Notes under the pieces: model-generated
Seen by the model: the letters and a program-made list of their open reading frames with translations, nothing else
What the model was told of the DNA's origin: nothing
The model's database searches: none
DNA from: UBA1952 sp965246765
GTDB taxonomy: Bacteria > Bacteroidota > Bacteroidia > Chitinophagales > Chitinophagaceae
Direction: 5' to 3'
Length of the DNA: 64,000 nt
NCBI GenBank assembly: GCA_965246765.1
Contig: CBDFFJ010000005.1
Location: forward strand, 248,001-312,000
Position numbers and translations under genes: made by a program
Shown here: one piece after another, positions 51,786-60,484 of the stretch
Position numbering within the stretch: position 1 is the first letter of the stretch
Layout: the number at the start of each line of letters is the position of its first letter

Positions 51786-52820
51786 CTAAAAAGACGCAGT
51801 CGGAACACCTTCCAGAATTAGCTCTATTCGCGCGGTAAACTCCTTTAGCCATTCCGCATCGCCGATATTGGCCTTGATGCCTACGAATTTCCCGCTCCAT
51901 TCGGCAAGGGTTTGCAGGCAGGCTTCTACCTGAGCTTTGGAGAACTGCGGGCGGCCCATGTAGGCTTTCGCCCCCCAATCATTTTTCAGGCCCATCTCCT
52001 TTGCAATCTGTGCCTGGCTCATACCCGCCGTGAAATGCTGCACATACATCTTCTCAAAATGATTGTACAGTACGCCAATCAGCAGCGGCGGCGGGGCGCT
52101 CTTCGGGCTTGAAATGAAGTAGCCAAGCATCTTATATAGCGCATCCTTATTCCCGCCCGTCAGCGCATCCGGGAAGGCGTAGACGTTGTACTCTTTGGAA
52201 ATGCCGATGTACTTCTGGATGAGCGGCGGCGTCAGCACCGTCTCGCCCTCTTTTAGATTGAGGCGCACCTTTTCAATCTCGTTGGCAATCTTCTGCAGGT
52301 CATTGCCCAGGTAGCCGGCCAGCATCTGGGCCTCGTTGAAGTGCACTTTCAGGCCGTGGCCTGCGCAGTAGTCAGCAATCCAGTCCGGCAAGGCTTCGTC
52401 CTTCAGCTTATTACTCGTGAAGGTGACGCCCAGCTTCTCCACAACCTTAGGCAGCTTGCTGCGGCCATCCACTTTTTTGAAGCGGTGCTCTATGAGGAAA
52501 ATCGTTGTTGGCGAAGGAATCTCTACATAGCTCACCAGCTCGCCGAGGTCTTTCATCTGCGCTGCGTCTTTGAGAATGACCACCTGCTGCTCTGAAAACA
52601 TCGGAAAGCGGCGGCAGGCATTGACAACATCCACCCAATTCGCGTCTTTTCCATAAAAGACGGTCAGGTTGAAATCCCGCTCATGGGCTTGCAGGATTTT
52701 CTCCTCAAAATAATCGGTAATGATATCTAAGTAGTACGGCTCCTCACCGTCTATGAGATAGACGGGCGCATACTGCTTTGCTTGCAGGCTTTGCTGGAGC
52801 TTTTTGAAGTCTATGGGCAT
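51786..52820 (-). CDS. holA: DNA polymerase III subunit delta
   Basis: HolA opens the beta clamp within the clamp-loader complex. The 344 residues match the Bacteroidota form: APVYLIDGEEPYYLDIITDYFEEKIL (the degenerate Walker-A region), NACRRFPMFSEQQVVILKDA, LAGYLGNDLQKIANEIEKVRLNL and FPDALTGGNKDALYKMLGYF. It starts 79 bp after the 3'-5' exonuclease gene ends on the same strand. A hairpin lies in that gap. Confidence 0.93.
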   Translation of the reverse strand: MPIDFKKLQQSLQAKQYAPVYLIDGEEPYYLDIITDYFEEKILQAHERDFNLTVFYGKDANWVDVVNACRRFPMFSEQQVVILKDAAQMKDLGELVSYVEIPSPTTIFLIEHRFKKVDGRSKLPKVVEKLGVTFTSNKLKDEALPDWIADYCAGHGLKVHFNEAQMLAGYLGNDLQKIANEIEKVRLNLKEGETVLTPPLIQKYIGISKEYNVYAFPDALTGGNKDALYKMLGYFISSPKSAPPPLLIGVLYNHFEKMYVQHFTAGMSQAQIAKEMGLKNDWGAKAYMGRPQFSKAQVEACLQTLAEWSGKFVGIKANIGDAEWLKEFTARIELILEGVPTASF

Positions 52821-52857
52821 GGATTAAACCGCGGAGTCGCTAAGGCGCAAAGTTCCG

Positions 52858-52892
52858 GTACTTGACAAGTCCGCAGAGGACTTGTCAAGTAC
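52858..52892. repeat. 15-bp inverted repeat hairpin
   Basis: GTACTTGACAAGTCC (52858-52872) and GGACTTGTCAAGTAC (52878-52892) pair perfectly around GCAGA. It sits just after the exonuclease stop and before holA. No T-run follows in the minus direction. Its core resembles the hairpin at 48010-48045. Confidence 0.55.
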
Positions 52893-52899
52893 TAAAATG

Positions 52900-53649
52900 T
52901 TAGTTGCCTGACACCGACAAAGCAGCAGGCTCTAAAATTTCGGTTGTAAACGCTACCTCATTGTAGCACATCAAGCGCATATAAACCTTCGCCGTAGTGT
53001 CTACATCTTTTTGGCAATAGGTGACGATGCGGGGCAGGTCTTTTTCCTGCCAGAATACACGGGTCACGTCTGAACCATTGATATCATCCTTAGAAGATGG
53101 TATACCAAGCGCCTCAGCAAGAAGCGATAAGCCAACGTAATCTTTCTTGTCGCCGAAAGTCCAAAGTAGCATAGTATCACACACCATCTCCTTTAAGTCC
53201 CACGGCTTTTTACCCTGAAAGTTCATGCACTTTGGAAGGCACATACTATGAATAAGCATTCGTCGGGAAATGTATGGAAGGTCAAATTCTTGGACATTAT
53301 GGCCTACGAAAGTGACTTTGCTGTGCTTCTCGTGAAACTTGCCAAGTGCAGAGCAGAATCCTTCAAGCAGTTTCTTTTCGTCATCACCGGAGAAGGAACG
53401 AACGCGCAATTTCCATTCATCGCCACGGCTGTAAAGAAAGCCCATAGAAATACATACAATTCGCCCAAACTCTGCTAACAAGCCAGCTTTATCAAAGTAA
53501 GATTCTGCTGCATCCTCCTTTGGCTGTCTCCATTTTTTCTCAAATTTAATTGCCCACTCCCGCTGCATGCCTTCGCTTAGCTGCGCATGGTCTGCCTCAC
53601 CGCAGGCGGTTTCAATATCTATGAACAAAAGATGTTTTAACGGTTCCAT
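52900..53649 (-). CDS. DEDDy-type 3'-5' exonuclease-like protein
   Basis: This 249-residue protein has an exonuclease fold of the DnaQ/PolB type. Exo I is LLFIDIETACG (D-x-E), Exo II is VTFVGHNVQEFDLPYI (N-x-x-x-F/D), and Exo III is YCQKDVDTTAKVYM (Y-x-x-x-D), all in the right order. It has no polymerase domain. Such predicted exonucleases are widespread in Bacteroidota and are related to the predicted 3'-5' exonuclease of PolB. It is upstream of holA on the same strand. Confidence 0.85.
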   Translation of the reverse strand: MEPLKHLLFIDIETACGEADHAQLSEGMQREWAIKFEKKWRQPKEDAAESYFDKAGLLAEFGRIVCISMGFLYSRGDEWKLRVRSFSGDDEKKLLEGFCSALGKFHEKHSKVTFVGHNVQEFDLPYISRRMLIHSMCLPKCMNFQGKKPWDLKEMVCDTMLLWTFGDKKDYVGLSLLAEALGIPSSKDDINGSDVTRVFWQEKDLPRIVTYCQKDVDTTAKVYMRLMCYNEVAFTTEILEPAALSVSGN

Positions 53650-53663
53650 CCTGCACGTGGTTT

Positions 53664-53671
53664 TATATTTG
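53664..53671 (+). promoter_or_regulatory. -7 promoter element of the coiled-coil protein gene
   Basis: TATATTTG matches TAnnTTTG and lies 33 bp before the ATG at 53705, the expected distance. A -33 element is not clear. Confidence 0.4.
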
Positions 53672-53704
53672 CCCGCTACGAAAATAACCTAAAACACTTT
53701 TCGC

Positions 53705-54712
53705 ATGAGCCAGGAATTCAATAATCCATCCGGAACCAACCCCGGTCAGCAGCCACAACAGCCTGCAACCACATACCGCCCGCAGTCGTCCTCAACCACG
53801 CCTTCCGGTACGCCGCAGCGCAATAATACCTGGATTTATCTCGGTGTAATTGCTGTGCTTCTTGGCGCTTGCATCTACCTATTCACAACGCGCAACACCG
53901 CCATGAATCAGGTTAAAACTCTGACCGACACCGTGCGCGTAACGAGCGCGGCTAAGGAAAGCCTGAACACGGAATACGAAGCCGCCATAGCCCGCCTTGA
54001 CCAGCTCAACACGACCAACTCGCAGCTTAGCAATGAAATCAAGGATAAGGATGGCGAGCTCCAAAAAATGCGCTCCGAGCTGCAAGGCATTATGAGCAAA
54101 GAAAAGCGCAGCGAGGGCGACAATGCAAAGGCGAAAGCGCTTATCGCGAAGCTTAACAGCAAGGTGGCTGGCTATGAGACGCGCATTTCGGAACTGGAAG
54201 GCGAGAATCGTAACCTGACCGCCGCCAATACTTCGCTCACAGAAGAAAAAGACAAGGTAACCCAGGAGAATAGCGGCCTGCAGCAGAAAGTAAAGCTTGG
54301 CGCTGTACTGCACGCCTCCAACATCACGCTGGAAGCCATCAACCTGAAGCGCGGCGGACGCAAAGAAGTGGAGACGAGCAAAGCCAGCCGCGCCGATATG
54401 CTGCGCATCCGCTTTGACATTGACGAAAACCGCCTTGTTGATAATGGCAGCAAAGACATTTTTGTACGCGTCACTTCTCCTGATGGCCGCCTGCTGAGCA
54501 ATGCCGCTTATGGCTCCGGCGTCACCACTACCGATGATGGCCAGCAGCTTTCATATACCGCTTCTAAAAGCGTCAGCCTGTCGGCAAATACGCCGGTGAA
54601 GGGCGTACAGATTGACTGGAAGCAGGAGAGTGATTATCAAAAGGGCACTTATGCCATTGATCTGTATAACGCAGGCTTCCGCATCGGCGGCGGCAGCGTA
54701 ACCTTGCGGTAA
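53705..54712 (+). CDS. Membrane-anchored coiled-coil protein of unknown function
   Basis: This 335-residue protein has a Gln/Pro/Thr-rich N-terminal tail (about 1-40), then one membrane helix (WIYLGVIAVLLGACIYLFTT, about 43-62). A long coiled coil follows (about 70-200; TLTDTVRVTSAAKESLNTEY, NSQLSNEIKDKDGELQKM, ELEGENRNLTAANTSLTEEKD). The C-terminal beta domain (about 205-335) has KLGAVLHASNITLEAINLKRGG and IFVRVTSPDGRLLSN. The coil and C-terminal domain should face the periplasm. It has its own promoter-like element and terminator. Function unknown. Confidence 0.85.
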   Translation: MSQEFNNPSGTNPGQQPQQPATTYRPQSSSTTPSGTPQRNNTWIYLGVIAVLLGACIYLFTTRNTAMNQVKTLTDTVRVTSAAKESLNTEYEAAIARLDQLNTTNSQLSNEIKDKDGELQKMRSELQGIMSKEKRSEGDNAKAKALIAKLNSKVAGYETRISELEGENRNLTAANTSLTEEKDKVTQENSGLQQKVKLGAVLHASNITLEAINLKRGGRKEVETSKASRADMLRIRFDIDENRLVDNGSKDIFVRVTSPDGRLLSNAAYGSGVTTTDDGQQLSYTASKSVSLSANTPVKGVQIDWKQESDYQKGTYAIDLYNAGFRIGGGSVTLR

Positions 54713-54737
54713 TCCCTTTTTAATGCCGGAATTTTGG

Positions 54738-54764
54738 AAGGATGAGCTGCGGCTCATCCTTTTT
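54738..54764 (+). terminator. Intrinsic terminator after the coiled-coil protein gene
   Basis: AAGGATGAGC (54738-54747) and GCTCATCCTT (54752-54761) pair perfectly around TGCG and run into TTTTT. It lies 26 bp after the stop. Confidence 0.85.
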
Positions 54765-54912
54765 CATTTAAAGTCTGCAAGCGCCAGGCCTACCGGTTGC
54801 AGCGTAAGCGGTGACACACAATGGGCAGCGTAAGCTGCACAAGACCGCGTAACAAAAAGATAATCCGCAGCGCGCGACCCAAACGGCAACCCTGACCTAA
54901 CATTGCGCCGTG

Positions 54913-55608
54913 ATGGATACCATGGACATGCTTCCCGGCAAGATTCTCATCGTGGACGACGAGCCGGATATTGTGCAGTTCCTGCAATATAATCTCCGCG
55001 GCAAGGGCTACCTGACGGCCACCGCATCTGACGGCGTAGAAGCTATTCGCAAAGCCAAAGAATTCAAGCCCGACCTCATTCTAATGGACGTGATGATGCC
55101 CAACAAGGACGGCATCACCACCATCCGCGAGCTGCGGCAGATGCCTGATTTTGAAAGCACTGCTATCATCCTGCTTACCGCCCTTTCCGACGAGAAGTAT
55201 GAAATAGAAGGCCTGAAGACCGGCGCTGACGATTATATCGCCAAGCCCATCAAGCCGGAGCTTTTGGCTACCAGAATTTCCACAGCACTACGCCGCACGC
55301 GGAAAGACGGCGATGAAGAGCAGAAACAGGTATTCGGGGATTTGGAAATCAATAAAACGAAGTTTTCCGTCTCTTACAAGGGCGAAGAAATAACGCTGGC
55401 CAAAAAGGAGTTTGAGCTGCTTTCACTGCTCGCATCCAAGCCGGGCCGCGTCTTCCTGCGCAATGAAATTCTGCAGCGTGTCTGGGGCACAGAAGTCATT
55501 GTGGGCGACCGCACCATTGACGTGCACATCCGCAAAATCCGCCAGAAGACCGGCGTTGATTTAATCACGACTGTGAAAGGCGTGGGCTATAAGTTTGAGC
55601 TGAATTAA
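54913..55608 (+). CDS. PhoB/OmpR-type response regulator
   Basis: About 231 residues from the ATG at 54913; a GTG one codon upstream and later Mets are also possible. The receiver domain has KILIVDDEPDI (acidic pocket), the phosphorylated Asp in LILMDVMMPN (about residue 59), the Thr in LLTALSD and Lys in YIAKPI. A winged-helix output domain follows (about 130-230; LAKKEFELLSLLASKPGRVFLRNEILQRVW, VGDRTIDVHIRKIRQKTG). It is followed within 55 bp by a histidine kinase, with a hairpin in the gap, and the pair is probably co-transcribed. Confidence 0.95.
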   Translation: MDTMDMLPGKILIVDDEPDIVQFLQYNLRGKGYLTATASDGVEAIRKAKEFKPDLILMDVMMPNKDGITTIRELRQMPDFESTAIILLTALSDEKYEIEGLKTGADDYIAKPIKPELLATRISTALRRTRKDGDEEQKQVFGDLEINKTKFSVSYKGEEITLAKKEFELLSLLASKPGRVFLRNEILQRVWGTEVIVGDRTIDVHIRKIRQKTGVDLITTVKGVGYKFELN

Positions 55609-55627
55609 CTTGGGGTGTAGGAACTTT

Positions 55628-55655
55628 GTAGGAACGCGCCGCAGCGCGTTCCTAC
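55628..55655. repeat. 12-bp hairpin between response regulator and kinase genes
   Basis: GTAGGAACGCGC and GCGCGTTCCTAC pair perfectly around CGCA. It lies 7 bp before the kinase start and overlaps where a ribosome binding site would be, so it may modulate the ratio of the two proteins. It may alternatively be a dispersed REP-like hairpin. Confidence 0.55.
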
Positions 55656-55662
55656 GTTATTT

Positions 55663-56718
55663 ATGGCCGTTTTAGACACCAAAAACCTCTCGCCCCGCTT
55701 CCTTTCGCTGCTCACGGCCAGCATCGTGGCTGCGGCTAATACCGCGCTGAGCCTCTTGCTGAAGCCAATCTGGTGGGAAGTTCTGCTCGTCGCCGGCGTT
55801 ACTTTTCTCATTACTTACTCGCTCTACTACTACACCCTCCAGCGCTTCATCTACCGCAAGATTAAGCTCATCTACAAATTCATCTACAGCACCAAAGCCA
55901 CCCCACGCGAAGAGTTTTTCTACAAGAATATTCTCCCGCAAAAATCTATTGAAGAAGTAGGCAAAGACGTAGAGCAATGGGCTATCCGCCGCAGTGATGA
56001 GATTGAAGGCTTACTCGCCAATGAGCAGTTCCGTAAGGAATTTCTGATGAACCTCGCCCACGAGCTTCGCACACCCATCTTCACCATACAGGGCTACGTG
56101 GAAACCTTGCTCGGCGGCGCAGTAGAAGACCCGGCGGTCAATAAGAAATTTCTTGGGAGTGCTTCTAAAAGCATTGATCGCTTGGTTGAACTGGTCAATG
56201 ATCTGGATCAGATCTCTAAGCTGGAAAGTGGCCGTATTCCCCTCGTACAGGAAGTTTTCCGCATCCAGGACCTTATCATGGATGTGTACGAAGAATTTTC
56301 GCTGCAAGCTACTGATCAGGAAATGAAGCTCGTGTTTAAACGCGGCACAGAGCGGGGGCTGTCGGTTCAGGCCGATCGCGGCAAAATCCGGCAGGTACTG
56401 GCCAATCTTATAGAAAACGCACTGAAGTATGGGCATCAGGGCGGCACTATTACCGCCGGCTGCTACGCTATGGACGACAAGCGCATCTACATAGAAATTT
56501 CTGATGACGGCCCCGGCATCGCGGAAGAACATCTGCCCCGGATATTTGAGCGCTTCTATCGTGCCGACCGCAGCCGCAGCCGCAACATCGGCGGTACCGG
56601 ACTGGGCCTGGCGATCGTGAAGCACATTGTTGAGGCGCATGGACAAACTGTTACCGTGCGCAGCAAGCCAGGCGTAGGCTCATCCTTTGGTTTTACGCTG
56701 CAACGCAGCAGCGGGTAA
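55663..56718 (+). CDS. PhoR-like sensor histidine kinase
   Basis: The 351-residue kinase has two N-terminal membrane helices (about 13-60), a HAMP-like linker, then the H-box NLAHELRTP with His about residue 133. The ATP-binding domain has the N-box LANLIENALKYG, G1 EISDDGPGI, F-box IFERFYR and G2 GGTGLGLAIVKHIV. There is no periplasmic sensor domain of note, as in PhoR-type kinases of Bacteroidota. It follows the response regulator and precedes a NUDIX gene by 17 bp. Confidence 0.95.
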   Translation: MAVLDTKNLSPRFLSLLTASIVAAANTALSLLLKPIWWEVLLVAGVTFLITYSLYYYTLQRFIYRKIKLIYKFIYSTKATPREEFFYKNILPQKSIEEVGKDVEQWAIRRSDEIEGLLANEQFRKEFLMNLAHELRTPIFTIQGYVETLLGGAVEDPAVNKKFLGSASKSIDRLVELVNDLDQISKLESGRIPLVQEVFRIQDLIMDVYEEFSLQATDQEMKLVFKRGTERGLSVQADRGKIRQVLANLIENALKYGHQGGTITAGCYAMDDKRIYIEISDDGPGIAEEHLPRIFERFYRADRSRSRNIGGTGLGLAIVKHIVEAHGQTVTVRSKPGVGSSFGFTLQRSSG

Positions 56719-56735
56719 AGCTTAAATACGATTTC

Positions 56736-57206
56736 ATGCTCCTCCAATCAGCCGGCATTCTGCTTTATCGCCGCAGGGCAAATGATTGCGAAGTATTGCT
56801 TGTGCATCCCGGGGGGCCATATTTCGCACACAAGGACGCGGGCGCATGGTCTATTCCAAAAGGATTGATTGAGGATGGCGAAGACGGACTTGTCGCCGCA
56901 AGGCGTGAATTTGCCGAGGAACTGGGCAGCGAGTTGACAGCTTCCACATTTATTCGTTTACAGCCTGTCCGGCAGAAGGGCGGGAAAATCGTTCACGCCT
57001 GGGCGGCAGAAGGGAATCTTGATGTCCGGAACATTAAGAGCAATACATTTCGCTTGGAATATCCTTACAAGAGCGGTCGTTGGATTGACGTGCCTGAGGT
57101 GGACCGCGCGGAATGGTTTGATTTGGAACAGGCCGCAGTCAGGATATTGCCGGCCCAACTGCCCTTCCTGACGGCGTTAGCCGGGCTTCTGGGAATTCAA
57201 CAATAA
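56736..57206 (+). CDS. NUDIX hydrolase
   Basis: This 156-residue protein starts MLLQSAGILLYRRRANDCEVLLVHPGGP. The Nudix box is complete: G-x5-E-x7-RE-x-x-EE-x-G in PKGLIEDGEDGLVAARREFAEELG. It hydrolyses a nucleoside diphosphate linked to another group; the substrate is unknown. Related short proteins act on (di)nucleotides or polyphosphates. It lies 17 bp after the histidine kinase stop, so it is probably in the same transcript. Confidence 0.92.
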   Translation: MLLQSAGILLYRRRANDCEVLLVHPGGPYFAHKDAGAWSIPKGLIEDGEDGLVAARREFAEELGSELTASTFIRLQPVRQKGGKIVHAWAAEGNLDVRNIKSNTFRLEYPYKSGRWIDVPEVDRAEWFDLEQAAVRILPAQLPFLTALAGLLGIQQ

Positions 57207-57240
57207 CCCAACTTTCACCATTAGCGGCGTGCCCACTCTG

Positions 57241-57248
57241 TAGCTTTG
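57241..57248 (+). promoter_or_regulatory. -7 promoter element of the outer-membrane barrel gene
   Basis: TAGCTTTG matches TAnnTTTG and lies 23 bp before the ATG at 57272. No clear -33 element accompanies it. Confidence 0.35.
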
Positions 57249-57271
57249 GAAACAGGTAAAGATAAAGCAGC

Positions 57272-57907
57272 ATGAAACGCATTTTCCTTTTAATCTCTAT
57301 TTTATCGTTTGGCCTGAGCGCCGGAGCGCAAGACGTGCCCGTAATCAATCGCATAAAGGTGAATGGGGGACCTAAGCTCGGGATCAACCTCAGCAAGCTG
57401 GACGGCCAGAGTTGGGACGGTGGTTATAAAACCAATCTGCTCGGCGGGGCTTTTCTGAGTGTGCATGGCAATCGTTTCGGCGCACAGATAGAAGGGCTTT
57501 TCAGTCAGACAACCTATGTTACCGGATCGGGCTTTGACACCATTTACAATCAATATATCAATGCAGGGAAGGATTCGCTGACAAATGCTACTTTCCGGAT
57601 CTCCTATTTCAATATTCCCGTCATGGCGCAGGTACGCATCCTCAGTCGGGTGTGGCTTCAGGTGGGCGCCCAATACAGCGGTGTAGTCTCAGTTAAAGAC
57701 AAGGACGAATTTCTGAAAGACGCGGAAAGCCTTTTTAACAAAGGCAGCATTGCGGCCGTCGGCGGCCTTTGGATAGACGTTACGAAGCGGATCAATGTCG
57801 GGGCGCGCTACGTGATGGGGTTAAGCAATCTGAATGAAGATTATGACAAGGTTGCGGAGACCTGGAAGCAGCGGGACGTCCAGATACATCTGGGACTCAC
57901 GTTCTAA
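57272..57907 (+). CDS. Porin-like outer-membrane beta-barrel protein
   Basis: This 211-residue protein has a signal peptide (MKRIFLLISILSFGLSAGA). The mature part fits the small PorT/outer-membrane beta-barrel family of Bacteroidota: VNGGPKLGINLSKLDGQSW, GGAFLSVHGNRFGAQIEGLFSQ, ISYFNIPVMAQVRILSRVWLQVGAQYSG, INVGARYVMGLSNL and the aromatic-ended last strand VQIHLGLTF. No ligand is known. It is convergent with the lipoprotein at 57915. Confidence 0.87.
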   Translation: MKRIFLLISILSFGLSAGAQDVPVINRIKVNGGPKLGINLSKLDGQSWDGGYKTNLLGGAFLSVHGNRFGAQIEGLFSQTTYVTGSGFDTIYNQYINAGKDSLTNATFRISYFNIPVMAQVRILSRVWLQVGAQYSGVVSVKDKDEFLKDAESLFNKGSIAAVGGLWIDVTKRINVGARYVMGLSNLNEDYDKVAETWKQRDVQIHLGLTF

Positions 57908-57914
57908 GCTAAGG

Positions 57915-58586
57915 CTACTTCAGCCACAAAGCCTTCGTCTTAGTCGTCTGCTTGGTAAAGCGGAAATTCTTCCCGCCAAACGCCTGCACCACCATTTTGT
58001 AGCCTACCACCTCCAGGGTGGCTGCTCCGCTGCTTAAGCCAGCCATCTGCGCCACCGTAAGGGTACCGGTACTATCCTTAAATCCGATTTTCAGCAACTG
58101 ATTGGCACTAACCGCGATGGTAGCGGAATCGCTTCCCGCCGGCAGCGGAATCCGGAAATCCGCGCTGCGATCTATGGTATCGGGAAGGCGGTAGGTATAT
58201 TCAGGATAAGGCGCGGAAACGTTGTACGCAAAAGTGGCAATGTTGTTTCCGCTCCACACCTGCCAGTAGCAGGAATTATTTGCCTTAAGCGCACCGGCTA
58301 TCCGGTACACTTTGGCTGTATTATCAAAAGTCGTGTTTACACCGTTAAACCGGACGCTATCTACTGTCACATGAATCGTATCGCTGGCCTGCTGATACGG
58401 ATGCTGAAAAAACACTGCGTATGCCGCCTCCGTGTATTTGGTAGCCGGGCTATCCGGATCCAGCTGGCGCGAAACGGTCAGATATCCGCTCAGCAGATTA
58501 GTGGGCGTAGGGTTCGGATTATCGTCCGACTTGCAGGACGCGTAGGCCAGGACAAAAGGCAGAAGCAGGAGCAATGTGTGTTTCAT
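57915..58586 (-). CDS. Lipoprotein of unknown function
   Basis: This 223-residue protein has a lipobox (LLLPFVLAYASCKSDDNPNP). The rest looks like beta-rich domains (SGYLTVSRQLDPDSPATK, TIHVTVDSVRFNGVNTTF, CYWQVWSGNNIATFAYN, ATIAVSANQLLKIGF). No named family is recognised. The tail is basic (KQTTKTKALWLK). It is convergent with the outer-membrane barrel gene and, on the same strand, downstream of the AsmA-like gene. Confidence 0.75.
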   Translation of the reverse strand: MKHTLLLLLPFVLAYASCKSDDNPNPTPTNLLSGYLTVSRQLDPDSPATKYTEAAYAVFFQHPYQQASDTIHVTVDSVRFNGVNTTFDNTAKVYRIAGALKANNSCYWQVWSGNNIATFAYNVSAPYPEYTYRLPDTIDRSADFRIPLPAGSDSATIAVSANQLLKIGFKDSTGTLTVAQMAGLSSGAATLEVVGYKMVVQAFGGKNFRFTKQTTKTKALWLK

Positions 58587-58628
58587 AAAACTTCAGAGCG
58601 ACGCGAAAGATACAACAGCCCCACGCCA

Positions 58629-60380
58629 TCACTTGCGCCGCGGGAAGAGGCCTTTAAAAAATTTTCTTTTCGGCCTACCGCGAGCCGCCTTCCTGCGCTG
58701 CGCGATATCATAGGCCCCTTCTTCCCGGATAGCCGTCTCAATACCGGCCTGAAAGATCCCCTTCCATACCATCTGAAAAAACGACCGCGTCGTGCCCCGC
58801 GCCAGGGCAATGCTGCCACTGCGAAGGCTTTGTCCGGGCATCGGGTTGGCCTCGTACAGCAGAATTTTATTGGCCAGGAATGAAAGCAGAACACGGCTGT
58901 GCACATCGCTGTCCACGTCGTCAAACTTTTTGAGTTTCACCTTCAGGCGGTTGTACATAATAGTAGCCTTGCCCCAGATGCTGTCTTCATTACCCGCCAT
59001 ATTCACCGCGGCGCGCGGCACCTGCAGCGACTTCACATCCGCAATAGCCATTGCCTGCACCGCCTCCCGGATGCCGCCCGCGTCCAGACCGCGCAGCCGC
59101 CCTGCCAGCGCAAACGCCCCTTTATGGCTGCCCAGCGGGAAACGTGCCACAGCTGAAATATCCGCCCGATGCGCCAGCTTACCACTCATATACACGTCAC
59201 AGTTGGCGTGGTCGGCCACGGCAGCCGGCATGTTGGTCACATTTACGGCGCTCCCGCGCATGTAGTTGAATAGCAGGCTGCCCGTTGCAGCGGTTTTCGC
59301 ATTCGTTTCACTGTATTGCACGCTGCCATCCCAGATGCTTACCAGCCCAATACGGAGCGGCAGGCTCAGCCGGTGCAGCCATTGCGAAGGATAAAGCGAC
59401 GGATGCGGCGCAGGATTCGGCGGGGGCCGCTTGGAGAAATAAATGGATAGCTGGGGCGTGTCCAGAACGAGGCGCTCGGCGATCAGCGCATGCTCCGCCG
59501 CAATAAGCCGCTTCCAGGCAAAGCCCTGCAGCTGCACGACCGGCAGATTGCACTCATAGAGATTTTGACGGTGGCCGATCTTCTGATACGTTTCCGCATA
59601 GGAATAGGCCGGCTTGACCCGCAGTCCGTCCAGGCGCAGGAGCGGCTCATCCGTCCTGAAATGAATGCTTCCAAGCGAGAACTGGTATAGCGCGCCGGGG
59701 TAGGCATACGAGATATTATCCAGACGCGCATCTGCCGAACGGGCGGCGAAAAAACGTGTAGTGTCAAAGGGCTTATGCGGATGATAATCCCAGTCTGAGG
59801 CAGTAATAAGGCCGCCGGTGCTTTGAACGGTAAACCCTTCATCGCCATAGGCATAGCGAAAGTCAAAGGAAGGGTCTTCTATCGTGATGCGGCCTGCATG
59901 TACGCGGCTAACCGTTGGCGAAGCGTCGGGGACACGTTTGGGTTTGTCGCGCCAGCCGGGCAGGATCTGCACCCTTATCTGCGGCTTATGGAACACAACC
60001 CGGCGGCAGGTCAGCTCCCGTTCCTGCTTCAGCTCGCGCCATTTCACGCCGGCTATCTCCGCCTCCGGCACTGTAACATCCAGCACCACATGTGGCGGCC
60101 GCCCCTCTGCCCGTCGTCGCTGCAGTACATCCAGGTTTGCGCTCATACGGAGCCCCGTCACGCGCACCTCTCCCGTAAAAATATTGACGCGGATATCCTG
60201 CACCGTGATGTCGTACAGCGAATCCGTAGCCTTGGCAGCAAGGGCCGGCAGCTTAGCCAGCACCAGGCCTTTGTAATAGTGCGAGAAGGCGGAGCCTACC
60301 GCTGCGTAGCCCGCCATCAGCACCAGAATGGTGACGCTCGCAATGCGCAGGCGCTTATCTGTTCGGGCGGAAAGTGGCAT
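58629..60380 (-). CDS. AsmA/DUF748-like envelope protein
   Basis: About 583 residues starting at the Met at 60380 (MPLSARTDKRLRIA); the frame opens at 60422. One N-terminal membrane helix (IASVTILVLMAGYAAVGSAF) is followed by a long periplasmic region of repeated beta-strands in the AsmA/TamB style (YDITVQDIRVNIFTGEVRVTG, VFHKPQIRVQIL, LVSIWDGSVQYSETNAKT, MAIADVKSLQVPRAAVNM). The C-terminus is highly basic (RRKAARGRPKRKFFKG). Such proteins form lipid-transport bridges or envelope scaffolds. Assignment to AsmA-like is from architecture. Confidence 0.72.
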   Translation of the reverse strand: MPLSARTDKRLRIASVTILVLMAGYAAVGSAFSHYYKGLVLAKLPALAAKATDSLYDITVQDIRVNIFTGEVRVTGLRMSANLDVLQRRRAEGRPPHVVLDVTVPEAEIAGVKWRELKQERELTCRRVVFHKPQIRVQILPGWRDKPKRVPDASPTVSRVHAGRITIEDPSFDFRYAYGDEGFTVQSTGGLITASDWDYHPHKPFDTTRFFAARSADARLDNISYAYPGALYQFSLGSIHFRTDEPLLRLDGLRVKPAYSYAETYQKIGHRQNLYECNLPVVQLQGFAWKRLIAAEHALIAERLVLDTPQLSIYFSKRPPPNPAPHPSLYPSQWLHRLSLPLRIGLVSIWDGSVQYSETNAKTAATGSLLFNYMRGSAVNVTNMPAAVADHANCDVYMSGKLAHRADISAVARFPLGSHKGAFALAGRLRGLDAGGIREAVQAMAIADVKSLQVPRAAVNMAGNEDSIWGKATIMYNRLKVKLKKFDDVDSDVHSRVLLSFLANKILLYEANPMPGQSLRSGSIALARGTTRSFFQMVWKGIFQAGIETAIREEGAYDIAQRRKAARGRPKRKFFKGLFPRRK

Positions 60381-60484
60381 CGTGATTGCGGAACGGCGCG
60401 CCAAGGTAATACGACGCAGCATTCCATAACGAACGCAGATGCCGCCCGTATCTTGCAGCCCTTTCCAGAATAATTGAAGATTTT